From NCBI GenBank assembly GCA_964546645.1, contig CAZJKM010000089.1, positions 1 to 11,743 of the forward strand: 11,743 nucleotides of DNA, written 5' to 3'. Origin of the DNA: A37T11 sp964546645 (GTDB taxonomy: Bacteria; Bacteroidota; Bacteroidia; Sphingobacteriales; Sphingobacteriaceae). The notes under the pieces were generated by a model. The model worked only from the letters and a program-made list of their open reading frames with translations. It had not been told where the DNA came from and ran no database searches. Shown here piece after piece: positions 1 to 7,977 of this stretch. The position numbers and the translations under genes were made by a program. How positions within the stretch are numbered: the first letter of the stretch is position 1; each line of letters begins with the position of its first letter.

Positions 1-56
1 TTTATGCTGACAATTGGCATACTTGCAAAAAAAGGAATATAATATTGATTTATCAT

Positions 57-91
57 TATATTTGTGAGTTCATTTGTAATATATAACCTTT
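57..91 (+). promoter_or_regulatory. candidate promoter region for the DUF805 leader transcript
   Basis: Positions 57-64 read TATATTTG, an exact match to the Bacteroidota -7 consensus TAnnTTTG, but no TTTG or TTG lies at the proper distance upstream. Alternatively, TTTG at 61-64 could act as the -33 box for TAACCTTT at 84-91, with a good 19-nt spacing but two mismatches in the -7 box. Either would give a 5' leader of roughly 280-310 nt including the structured element. The surroundings are very AT-rich, so chance matches are likely. The rest of 1-173 shows no gene. Confidence 0.25.
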
Positions 92-173
92 AAAGCAAAA
101 TAACATAAACAAAAACAAAAAAAGAAGTACATATAACATATAGCGTTCAGCTGTTTATTCTTCATCTTAGAAA

Positions 174-313
174 TCGGGAAAATTTTATGACGACGAAGTA
201 TAGACAGGTCAAACGCCTGCGCAGAAGCGCAGGCCGGCCTGTTTGTCGTCGTCAGGGTTTTCCCGAACCTCTAAGGTGCAGACAGGATGCGGGTCTGCGT
301 TTTTGCGTTCGGG
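174..313 (+). promoter_or_regulatory. putative structured cis-regulatory RNA in the DUF805 gene leader (DUF805-motif-like)
   Basis: Four nested helices can be paired by eye. P1 is 174-182 with 258-266 (9 bp, TCGGGAAAA/TTTTCCCGA). P2 is 188-196 with 246-254 (9 bp, TGACGACGA/TCGTCGTCA). P3 is 204-210 with 236-242 (7 bp, one G-U). P4 is 215-222 with 227-234 (8 bp, closed by the loop AGAA). A fifth hairpin, 278-283/293-298, follows. In addition, 262-268 (CCCGAAC) is fully complementary to 307-313 (GTTCGGG), a pairing that competes with P1. The element ends about 65 nt before the ATG of a DUF805 gene. I recall that computational screens described 'DUF805' and 'DUF805b' RNA motifs upstream of DUF805 genes in Bacteroidota, and this matches that setting. 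I cannot confirm membership without a covariance-model search. The ligand, if any, is unknown. The strand is chosen because the gene lies downstream on plus; the helices would also form on minus. Confidence 0.6.
278..304 (+). terminator. terminator-like hairpin inside the DUF805 leader
   Basis: A 6-bp GC-containing stem, GCAGAC (278-283) with GTCTGC (293-298), encloses a 9-nt loop and is followed almost at once by five T residues (300-304). This resembles a weak intrinsic terminator 75 nt before the DUF805 start codon. It could attenuate transcription, terminate a free-standing small RNA made from the upstream element, or simply be the last helix of the structured RNA. The stem is short, so activity is uncertain. 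Confidence 0.35.
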
Positions 314-379
314 CCCATCATCAGCGAATAAACTACCGGACCTTTCAGAAGCCTTTATTCCTTATAATGACAACGTCTT

Positions 380-1027
380 ATGTTCAAATCAGTATTCACG
401 TACAAAGGAAGGATTCGCAGAACTGAATTCTTTATCACCTGTATCATAGCGGGACTGGCCGTTTTTATCAGTTTCCTGCTGTTCTTCGCTCCCAACGCGG
501 ATCACCTGCTCCGCACGCAGGTCATTCTTTCCATAACGCCTGTCCTCATTGTAACGGCCATGCAGGGCTCTAAACGCTGCCATGACATCGGAGTAAGCGG
601 TTGGTGGCAGGTTATCCCTTTTTTCCAGCTATGGATGCTTTTCAAACGAGGGCAACCATCAAAAAACGTTTACGGAAAAATACCCCAGCTGACGGCACTG
701 TCGCGGTTCCTCTGCCGGACTTTTAATGAACCGGTTTCCCACGTCCCGGTATGCCGGACAACTATCATCGAGCTTTTTCATACTGATCTCTTACGCATGA
801 ACCAATGTGTCAATTCGTTACACCATCAGGAAACCGTACACAAAGTAAACTATTACTATTACAATGGGACTGCCAGGATACACATTAAGCACGAGGGTGG
901 CAGCGAAAGCATACTGGGTCAATTGCTTACAGAGAACATAGAAATCATATCCGTACAGGATGGGATCATCAAGCTGAGGATGCCATTATCTGCCCATCGG
1001 TATGACAGTGGCAACAAGTGGCAGTGA
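380..1027 (+). CDS. DUF805 domain membrane protein with a C-terminal extension
   Basis: This 215-residue protein begins with a DUF805 domain. The N-terminus 'MFKSVFTYKGRIRRTEFF' and the segment around 'SKRCHDIGVSGWWQVIPFF' (residues 64-82), followed by 'LFKRGQPSKNVYGK', are the family hallmarks. Hydrophobic stretches at about 18-37, 48-60 and 74-88 suggest two or three inner-membrane segments. DUF805 proteins are poorly understood, and no enzymatic role is implied. The domain ends near residue 103. Residues from about 106 to 215 form an extra soluble region that I do not recognise, including a YYYY run at 158-161; DUF805 proteins usually stop soon after the domain. The ATG at 380 gives the canonical family N-terminus and has no Shine-Dalgarno sequence. 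The structured leader at 174-313 is probably its regulator. The last 42 bp overlap the 3' end of the opposing histidine kinase gene. Confidence 0.85.
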   Translation: MFKSVFTYKGRIRRTEFFITCIIAGLAVFISFLLFFAPNADHLLRTQVILSITPVLIVTAMQGSKRCHDIGVSGWWQVIPFFQLWMLFKRGQPSKNVYGKIPQLTALSRFLCRTFNEPVSHVPVCRTTIIELFHTDLLRMNQCVNSLHHQETVHKVNYYYYNGTARIHIKHEGGSESILGQLLTENIEIISVQDGIIKLRMPLSAHRYDSGNKWQ

Positions 1028-2302
1028 CAGAAAAAAGATAGTTCCCTGATCCGGTATGGTTTCAAAGCGGATATCACCGTGATGAACACGTGCGTATTCC
1101 CTACTAAGAAAAAGGCCCAGCCCGGCACCCTTTTCTCCGCTTGTCTCCTGAGAAGCTGTCACACCCGGCGAAAAAATGGTATCCTGAATTTTCGGGGGTA
1201 TTCCGGGCCCTGTATCACTGACACTAATCAGACAGACATTTCCATCTGCTTTAACTTCCAGCTTCACGGTCCCTTCAGCAGGTGTAAACTTAATCGCATT
1301 ACTGACAAGATTCCGTACGGCAAACTGCAGCATTCGTATATCAGCCCTGACAATCAGCGACGAATCAGTGTGGTAAGTAAATTGTACATCCTTTTGTATG
1401 GCCATCAGCTGACTAAGCCGGACCACGGGTGCTAATACCGTGCTGACTGACTGGGGGATGAGTACTGCTCCTTCGGGGTTTATACTGTTTTTTGACCACG
1501 ATAGGATATCTGCCAACAATTCCCTTGTTGCCGTTACAGCATCCAATAATTCTTTTCTGACCTGCGTCAACTTTTCTTCGGGCAGTTTGTGGGTTTCAAG
1601 TAGCTGTAAATAACCCTGAAGCGTAGCCAGAGGCGCATTGAGATCATGGGATAATACGGTAACCAGTTTACTTTTTTCATTATTCAGCCTTTCGAGCATA
1701 TCCGATCGATCTTTCGCTTTCTGTTTCTCACGCGAATAGGCATTTCGCAGGAAAAACAGCCCGATGAGAACCATAATAACGGTTGCCAGGTAAGTAGATG
1801 CCAAATCGATCAGATAGGCTGATGTATCACGATCCTTCATACGGACAGACTGAGGGAAATGATACTCAATCAGCAACAGTGAGGGCACCAACAGCAGGGC
1901 CAGCATGATCCATAACCAGTGTAGCCCGCGGGGTGAAATAATCGTGATGAGAAAAAATGCCAGGGTAAATGATAGCAGCGAGCCGGCATTTGCACCGCCG
2001 TCACAGAAATAATTTGCGGTGAGTCCAGCCAACGAAAACAAGGAAGCCAACATAACACCGACCTTGTATTGTTGTTTTACCCGCGAACGATAGTAAAGAA
2101 CACATAGGAACAGAAACACCAAAAAGAAGATCAGGGAGGTGGTTTTCAGTCCGGTGAAATAATTAAAAGGCACATTATAGGCGCATATCGCAATGGTCAG
2201 GAAACAGATCACATTAAACAACCTGTTTTCCAGCGACACACCCTCCTTGCCCCCGGTTATTATTTGGGACGACCTTTTCAATAAGTTACCGACGTCAATC
2301 AT
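986..2302 (-). CDS. membrane-bound sensor histidine kinase (orphan)
   Basis: This protein of 438 residues is a classical HisKA/HATPase_c kinase. The N-terminal ~190 residues carry about five or six hydrophobic helices (e.g. NVICFLTIAICAYNVPF, TSLIFFLVFLFLCVLYY, YLATVIMVLIGLFFL), so sensing is probably within or near the inner membrane. A short charged linker leads to the H-box 'LSHDLNAPLATLQGYLQ' (phospho-acceptor His about 219). The N-box is 'LVSNAIKFTP' (about 333-342), the G1 box 'DTGPGIP' (about 363-369) and the G2 box 'GAGLGLFLSREY' (about 392-403). All catalytic motifs look intact, so an active kinase is expected. There is no receiver domain and no response regulator gene nearby, so the partner is unknown. 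The frame stays open to a TTG at 2320, but the ATG at 2302 is the first standard start and I prefer it. The gene lies 65 bp downstream of the peptidase/propeller/barrel gene on the same strand, and may be cotranscribed with it. Confidence 0.9.
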   Translation of the reverse strand: MIDVGNLLKRSSQIITGGKEGVSLENRLFNVICFLTIAICAYNVPFNYFTGLKTTSLIFFLVFLFLCVLYYRSRVKQQYKVGVMLASLFSLAGLTANYFCDGGANAGSLLSFTLAFFLITIISPRGLHWLWIMLALLLVPSLLLIEYHFPQSVRMKDRDTSAYLIDLASTYLATVIMVLIGLFFLRNAYSREKQKAKDRSDMLERLNNEKSKLVTVLSHDLNAPLATLQGYLQLLETHKLPEEKLTQVRKELLDAVTATRELLADILSWSKNSINPEGAVLIPQSVSTVLAPVVRLSQLMAIQKDVQFTYHTDSSLIVRADIRMLQFAVRNLVSNAIKFTPAEGTVKLEVKADGNVCLISVSDTGPGIPPKIQDTIFSPGVTASQETSGEKGAGLGLFLSREYARVHHGDIRFETIPDQGTIFFLSLPLVATVIPMGR

Positions 2303-2367
2303 CAGGCTAAAATACGGCAATAAACGGAAAGTCCAGTAACAATCCTACCCCCCTGCAGCTAACATTG

Positions 2368-5300
2368 CTACCAGCCCGGTGCAAAGTTTAACCCGAACGT
2401 ACCAAACTTTACATCACTCCGCTGAAACGGGATCGCGTAATAAGGTTCAAGAATAAGTGCGCCAAACAGGTTCACACGCAACGAAACGCCGGCACTCATT
2501 ACCGGAATACGTACATCCTCATATACCGGCCGGGTCCCTACCTGGTTACCCTCCCCATCAACAATAGGCTCCGTACCGATCTGACTGATTCCCCCGCTTA
2601 GCTTTATCCGGTCGCCGCCACTCCATGACAGCCCGGCATCAAAAAATACGTTCAGATCAGAAAACAGCAGGCCTGATTTGATAACTGCCAGACGTTCCGG
2701 CCCGGTGAAGGGCAGACGCATCTCCAGGTTCAGCACCGCCATCCGGGATCCCATCAGCTGATTGATCGACAACCCGCCCCCTGCGGCCTGGCCATTATTG
2801 TAGAAAGAGGCTGATTCGTATCCACGTATTAAGTAGGGATAACCGATAAAAATCGGATAAAGACGGTTTTCATCCCGTCCGACACGCATGTACGAATACG
2901 CCCTTCCGGCCAGTGTCACCGGTTTCAGCCGCTTATAGCGCCGGCCATCGATGGTATATCCGGAGAAACCGAAATCACCAAAATACTGCTCCACCCCCAC
3001 CCGATAACGGTAACCATCCAGCGGCGCAGCCACGCCGAATACAGAATTATCCCCTACAAAGGCGGCGTTCAGCTGCTGTATGGTAAAGCCCTGCAAGTTT
3101 CCGTAATACATGCCCAACGGTGTATTCTGCACTTCATCCAAAGGTATCTTATCCCGGCCGCCGGCATACCCCCAATAGTCCTGCCACCACCGGTCCACCC
3201 GGTATGAATAACGGGCAATGGCACCTCCTACCTCAAATCGTTTGGTACGGGAAAACGGATAAGCACCGAATACTTCTGCCTGCTGCTGGAACGTGCGGAT
3301 AATATACGTATCCAGTACCAGCTCTTCCCCCCCGCGACCAATATCCCGCTGGTCATACATAGAAAAACCTGAAACATAAGGGATATGGGATACGGCACCT
3401 CCCCAATTAATACGACTTTTCTGATTAATATAAGCAACCTGGCCGCCGAAATCATAAATTTCACCATTCACTGCCAGTCCGGCAAAAATCTGGTTCCGCC
3501 CCAGGATATCAGAGAACATCCCCTGTATACCGCTCGAAAGGCCCGACCCGTAACGCGTATTCACAGCCACACCCACCCCGCTGTTCGCCAGATAGTCCAG
3601 CTTAAACTGTGGCCGGTAAGGTACTTCGGCGATCTGCACGGTATCAATCCGCTGAAAGCGGTTAAAATTATCCAGGTTGGCATTGATAATATCTACCCCA
3701 TACGACCGGAGCGGGGGCAACATAGCCGCGGTAAAGTCGGTTTCGTACGGTGCTACTTCCACCGGGGTAAAATCCCCGGTTTTCGCGTTATAAATATTAT
3801 ACCGGTGTGCCCGATAATAGGAATACAGCACATCTCCCTGCGCCGACAGGCTCAAAGCGGGTGAATATTCCGTAATGCCACTGATACCGGTAAAATAGTC
3901 CGTAAGACGTTCCACTTTACCACCGTCCAGCGTATACCGGTATAAGTTACGGAAACCATCCCCATTAGAAAGAAAATAGATCTGGGAATCGTCCGCAGAA
4001 AACTGCGGATTCAGGTTATTCGCTCCAGGAAAAATATCAATATCCGTGATCCGGCCGGTTTTGACATCCAATACGGACAGGTTGAAAACGATTTCCACAC
4101 CCTGGCCATTATTCCGGAGATGAACACGATCGGTACTGAAAACAATCTTACTGCCATCCCGCGAAAAAGCAGGCTGCGTATCGGAATACCAATCGTTCGT
4201 AAGTTGGGTCAGTTTTTTGGTTTTGATATTAAACATATACAGGTCACCCTGTCCTTCTTTCAGGCCGGTAAAAGCGAGATGCTCACCATCGGGTGACCAG
4301 GTGATGTTACTGAATTCTCCCACATCGCCCATACCCTCCGAAAGCACCGTGCGCCCTCTGGCCACGTCCACTATCATCAGCCTGTTCCTTCCCCCGCTGA
4401 ACACGCTGAATGCGAACTGCCGGCTGTCCGGTGAGAAACTGCCGGCCGACTCCACATAACTGAAATCATCAATATCCCCGTTGCTTAACCGACTGGTCAA
4501 CTTCCGGATAATTTTCCCCGTATGGGCATCGGCAAGAAAAAGGTCAATGCTGAACAGGTCCTTCTCCGAGAGAAAGGCCACGTACCGTCCGTCGGGTGAG
4601 ATAGCTGGGGCCACATTGGTATTCCCTGCATTCTTCTCATCGATAATCAGCCTGCCCACGGGCGTTTGCACGGTGTCTTTCAGCATGGGCCGGTACATAT
4701 CGATGATACTCTGGTTCCACAAATTGGACAAGGTCCGGACGTCATAACCGAATGTCCGCCGGATAGCCCCTTCATACCCGAACTTCGCCGTGGCTTTGAA
4801 TAAGGGAACAATGACCGTATCGCCATATGTTGATCCGATGAACGACCAGAATGCCTGGCCGTACCGGTAAGGAAAATACTTGTTGGTCTCGGTAAGATCA
4901 CGTAGTGACGGTATATCTTTATTCAGGTAGGCATCCCGCATCCACATCGCCGTAAAGGCATCCTTTTTGCCAATAGACAGATATTCCGCCATCCCTTCCA
5001 CCATCCACAGCGGCAGGTTACCGATATTCTCCAGCCGCGTTGAATCACCTTCGATCAGATGGTGATACTGAAAGGCATGCACCAGTTCGTGGCCCAGTAC
5101 GTGGCGGGTTTGCTGGTTGGTCATCAGTACCGGCATGATCACCCGGTTTTTCAGTCCTTCCGTCACCCCCCCGGTTCCTACGCCGATTTCTCCCTGTATA
5201 GCGGTCGTCTGCTGGAAATCGGGATGGTTATTATATACGATCAGCGGATTCTTCCGGGTAAACGTATCCCGGAACACCTGTTGATGCAGTTCATACCAGA

Positions 5301-5532
5301 TCTCGCCCTCCTGCGCCAGGCGTTGCAGCAGGCTATCATTCTTCAGGTAATGGTAAATGGAATAATGCGGTGTTTCCTCTACCTTGAATTTCAGGTTTTT
5401 ATACCGCATCTTATTCTGACCGAAATACTGGGCTTCGGCAGGAAGGAATAACAACAGCAGCGGCAGCAGCGACAAACCGGTAAGCAGTTTGTTCAGGTAT
5501 CTTCCGGGGTTCAGTATCGTTATATGCTTCAT
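2368..5532 (-). CDS. outer-membrane protein with zinc-peptidase, PD40 beta-propeller and beta-barrel domains
   Basis: This 1054-residue protein starts with a signal peptide: basic start, hydrophobic 'LLTGLSLLPLLLLFLP', and likely cleavage after AEA near residue 34. Residues ~40-285 look like a gluzincin (peptidase MA-like) domain, with 'GHELVHAFQYH' giving HExxH at 148-152 and 'WMVEGMAEYLS' (Glu179/Glu183) offering the third zinc ligand. Residues ~303-590 hold about six TolB/PD40-type propeller blades, recognisable as repeated 'SPDGRYVAF', 'SPDSRQFAF', 'SPDGEHLAF' and 'SRDGSKIVF'. Residues ~640-1054 have alternating aromatic/glycine strands and end 'GTFGLNFAPGW'. This fits a surface-antigen/Omp85-like outer-membrane barrel with an aromatic last residue. 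I infer an outer-membrane protein with its peptidase and propeller in the periplasm; the orientation is not proven. Annotation pipelines would probably call it a PD40 or TolB-like protein. It lies 103 bp downstream of the penicillin-binding protein gene on the same strand. The substrate is unknown. The gap 5533-5635 shows only a one-mismatch -7 box for the minus strand (5585-5592). Confidence 0.85.
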   Translation of the reverse strand: MKHITILNPGRYLNKLLTGLSLLPLLLLFLPAEAQYFGQNKMRYKNLKFKVEETPHYSIYHYLKNDSLLQRLAQEGEIWYELHQQVFRDTFTRKNPLIVYNNHPDFQQTTAIQGEIGVGTGGVTEGLKNRVIMPVLMTNQQTRHVLGHELVHAFQYHHLIEGDSTRLENIGNLPLWMVEGMAEYLSIGKKDAFTAMWMRDAYLNKDIPSLRDLTETNKYFPYRYGQAFWSFIGSTYGDTVIVPLFKATAKFGYEGAIRRTFGYDVRTLSNLWNQSIIDMYRPMLKDTVQTPVGRLIIDEKNAGNTNVAPAISPDGRYVAFLSEKDLFSIDLFLADAHTGKIIRKLTSRLSNGDIDDFSYVESAGSFSPDSRQFAFSVFSGGRNRLMIVDVARGRTVLSEGMGDVGEFSNITWSPDGEHLAFTGLKEGQGDLYMFNIKTKKLTQLTNDWYSDTQPAFSRDGSKIVFSTDRVHLRNNGQGVEIVFNLSVLDVKTGRITDIDIFPGANNLNPQFSADDSQIYFLSNGDGFRNLYRYTLDGGKVERLTDYFTGISGITEYSPALSLSAQGDVLYSYYRAHRYNIYNAKTGDFTPVEVAPYETDFTAAMLPPLRSYGVDIINANLDNFNRFQRIDTVQIAEVPYRPQFKLDYLANSGVGVAVNTRYGSGLSSGIQGMFSDILGRNQIFAGLAVNGEIYDFGGQVAYINQKSRINWGGAVSHIPYVSGFSMYDQRDIGRGGEELVLDTYIIRTFQQQAEVFGAYPFSRTKRFEVGGAIARYSYRVDRWWQDYWGYAGGRDKIPLDEVQNTPLGMYYGNLQGFTIQQLNAAFVGDNSVFGVAAPLDGYRYRVGVEQYFGDFGFSGYTIDGRRYKRLKPVTLAGRAYSYMRVGRDENRLYPIFIGYPYLIRGYESASFYNNGQAAGGGLSINQLMGSRMAVLNLEMRLPFTGPERLAVIKSGLLFSDLNVFFDAGLSWSGGDRIKLSGGISQIGTEPIVDGEGNQVGTRPVYEDVRIPVMSAGVSLRVNLFGALILEPYYAIPFQRSDVKFGTFGLNFAPGW

Positions 5533-5635
5533 AAAATTTCCTGGTTATCAACTTGCAGCCTGCAATCAATTGTTAAAGTTACTGCAAATATTCCGGTTTT
5601 TTTATACTATCCGTTTAACTTTCTCATTTTTAGAC

Positions 5636-7942
5636 CTATCGTCTCAGTTCATCCAGGTTCACCTCTACATCCAGGTCTGTTACCGGCAATAACGTCCGTT
5701 CAGGGATCGTGTCCGTTGTTGTTGTATCGCGAACCAGGCGGGGGCTCGGGCAATGGTACTTCCGGGAAATCTCAACGGTCGGTTCCGGGAACGGTCCATA
5801 CGTATAGCCACTCTGCGGATCACGGTATAATTTTTCCATGAACCGGCCGAAAATGGGCAGCGCGGTATGCGCTCCCTCACCTGTTGCAGATGTCCGGAAA
5901 TGAATACTACGTTCATCACAGCCCACCCATACGCCTGTTACCAGGTTATGGGTCAACCCGATATACCAGCCATCCACGTAATCAGAGGACGTGCCGGTTT
6001 TCCCGCCGATCTGGTTATTTTTCTTCCACAGGTCCCATTCCCACAATGCCTGTGAGGTTCCACCGGGTTCCTCCATCGTGCCACGCATCATATAGGTCAT
6101 GAGCCACGCTACTTCCGGTGTCAATACGCGTTTACGGGTTGCCCTGAATGTCGCCAGCTCATTGCCGTCCTGATCGGTTATGCGGCTGACGAGTACCGGG
6201 TCTACCCGTTCTCCCTTGTTCATAAACGTGGCATACGCATTGACCATCTCAAACACGCTTACATCGTTTGACCCCAGGCTGACAGACGGCACCGACTCCA
6301 GCGGGCTTGCGATACCGCAGCGATGCGCGGCATCCACCACCTTGTCCCACCCCACCTGTTCTGTGATCTGCGCGGTGATGGAATTGATGGAGCGCCCCAT
6401 GGCCCACCGCAGTGACATTTCCCGGCCACTGAAGGTCCAGTCGGCATTCTTAGGCTCCCACACTTTTTCTTCCCCTTTTTCCTGGTAAACGATCCGGACC
6501 GGCCTATCGGTAAATTTATCGCAGGGTGACATGCCTGCTTCCAGTGCGGCCAGGTAAGCAAACGGCTTGAAAGTAGAACCCGCCTGACGCTTCGCCTGGT
6601 TTACGTGGTCGTATTTATAGTAGACATGGTTGATACCGCCTACCCAGGTCCTGATCTCTCCTGTGTACGGGTCCATGCTCATGACACCTGTATTTAAAAA
6701 TTTGGCATAGTGCGCAATGGAGTCAAGCGACGAATAATTGACCTGCTGCATACCCCTCCAGGTAAAGACTTCCATCGGTTTGGGTTGACGCAGGTAATAA
6801 AAAATACTGTCTTCCTGATCCGGGAATTTTTCCTTCAGCTGCTTGTACGCAGATGTCCGCTTGGCCAGGTTTTCGATAAAATTTTCAATGACCTTCCCCT
6901 GCGAATCCCTCCAGGGGACCTCACCGGCCCAGGCATTGTCAAGCCGTTGCTGCAGGGTCTCCATCTGGTCGGCCACCACCTCTTCCGCGTACTGCTGCAG
7001 CCGGGAGTCAATCGTTGTATAGATCTTCAGCCCGTCCTCGTACATATCGTACTCATTATCACTGCACCACTTTTCCAGCCAGCGCTCCACGGCAACCCGG
7101 AGGTAGGAATCCTCCCGCCCGCTTTCCTCCACCTCACCGGGATGGAGATTCAGGGGTTCTTCCTGGAATTGCCTGCTTTCCGCTGCGGCCAGATAGCCTG
7201 CTTTCTCCATCTGGGACAACACCACATTACGGCGTTCAAGCGACCGTTCCGGATTCCGCACCGGATTATATAACGTTGTTCCTTTCAGCATGCCGATCAA
7301 CAACGCGGCCTGGGGTGCAGACAGCTCATCCGTATGGCTGTTGAAATAGCGGCGGGCAGCCGTTTTTATACCGTATGTATTGTTCCCGAAAGAAACGGTG
7401 TTCAGATACATGGTGAGGATTTCTTCTTTTGAATACCGGCTTTCCAGCTTATAAGCAGTGATCCATTCCTTCCATTTAATCACCGCCATCCGGACACCGG
7501 GGACCTTCGAAAGCAGCCCGGCCGAATGGCTGTACCGGGTCCGGTACAGGTTTTTTGCCAGCTGCTGTGTAATGGTGCTCCCCCCTCGCTTGTCACCCTG
7601 GGCGGTCGACCAGATACCGGAAACGACCGCCAGAAAGTCAACACCGTGATGCCGGAAAAAGCGAACGTCTTCGGTGGCAACCAACGCATTCACCACATGG
7701 GGTGAGAGGCTGTCATAGGATACCGGCGAGCGGTCTTCCCTGAAAAACCGTCCGATCAGCTTTTCGTCGGCAGTATATAATTCAGACGCCACGCTAAGTG
7801 CAGGCTTGCGGATATCCTTTATCGTGGGAGAAGAGCCGAACAACCACAGGAAATTAATTTCAACCCCACAAACCAGTAAAATAACGGCATAAATAACAAT
7901 AAGGAAGTAACGCAGGATCCTGTTTCTGACTCTTCTGAACAT
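5636..7942 (-). CDS. class A penicillin-binding protein (PBP1A-type bifunctional peptidoglycan synthase)
   Basis: This 768-residue protein polymerises lipid II into glycan strands (GT51 domain) and cross-links them (transpeptidase domain) on the periplasmic face of the inner membrane. A single N-terminal anchor lies at about residues 11-36. The GT51 domain shows 'ATEDVRFFRHHGVDF' with catalytic Glu91, 'GGSTITQQLAKNLY' (120-133) and 'KEEILTMYLNTVSFG' (172-186). The transpeptidase domain shows the nucleophile motif STFK (Ser456-Lys459), the SIN motif (518-520) and KTG (648-650, in 'GGKTGTSSDYVDGW'). All key residues are present, and the length is normal for the family. The C-terminus is a short polar/acidic tail. 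The ATG at 7942 directly precedes the basic residues and anchor, as expected. It heads a run of three same-strand envelope genes. The symbols mrcA or ponA are used for such genes; I cannot tell which paralogue this is. Confidence 0.95.
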   Translation of the reverse strand: MFRRVRNRILRYFLIVIYAVILLVCGVEINFLWLFGSSPTIKDIRKPALSVASELYTADEKLIGRFFREDRSPVSYDSLSPHVVNALVATEDVRFFRHHGVDFLAVVSGIWSTAQGDKRGGSTITQQLAKNLYRTRYSHSAGLLSKVPGVRMAVIKWKEWITAYKLESRYSKEEILTMYLNTVSFGNNTYGIKTAARRYFNSHTDELSAPQAALLIGMLKGTTLYNPVRNPERSLERRNVVLSQMEKAGYLAAAESRQFQEEPLNLHPGEVEESGREDSYLRVAVERWLEKWCSDNEYDMYEDGLKIYTTIDSRLQQYAEEVVADQMETLQQRLDNAWAGEVPWRDSQGKVIENFIENLAKRTSAYKQLKEKFPDQEDSIFYYLRQPKPMEVFTWRGMQQVNYSSLDSIAHYAKFLNTGVMSMDPYTGEIRTWVGGINHVYYKYDHVNQAKRQAGSTFKPFAYLAALEAGMSPCDKFTDRPVRIVYQEKGEEKVWEPKNADWTFSGREMSLRWAMGRSINSITAQITEQVGWDKVVDAAHRCGIASPLESVPSVSLGSNDVSVFEMVNAYATFMNKGERVDPVLVSRITDQDGNELATFRATRKRVLTPEVAWLMTYMMRGTMEEPGGTSQALWEWDLWKKNNQIGGKTGTSSDYVDGWYIGLTHNLVTGVWVGCDERSIHFRTSATGEGAHTALPIFGRFMEKLYRDPQSGYTYGPFPEPTVEISRKYHCPSPRLVRDTTTTDTIPERTLLPVTDLDVEVNLDELRR

Positions 7943-7977
7943 CGGGTAAATATCATGAAATGTTTTGGGTTAATAAG

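Noticed and set aside
262..313. Integron attC-like site (CCCGAAC ... GTTCGGG)
   Set aside because: The core bases do not fit RYYYAAC/GTTRRRY, no integrase or cassette is nearby, and RNA pairing explains the complementarity better.
187..449. Two small plus-strand frames over the leader, one starting with ATG at 187
   Set aside because: They run through the helices of the structured RNA, have a composition rich in Arg/Cys/Gln typical of spurious frames, and resemble no protein family I know.
2303..2320. TTG start for the histidine kinase at 2320
   Set aside because: It adds only six residues without any supporting signal; the ATG at 2302 is preferred, though the choice is not proven.
5553..5565. 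Small hairpin TTGCA-GCC-TGCAA between the PBP and the peptidase genes
   Set aside because: Only 5 bp with no T-run on the minus strand; too weak to call a terminator or an operator.
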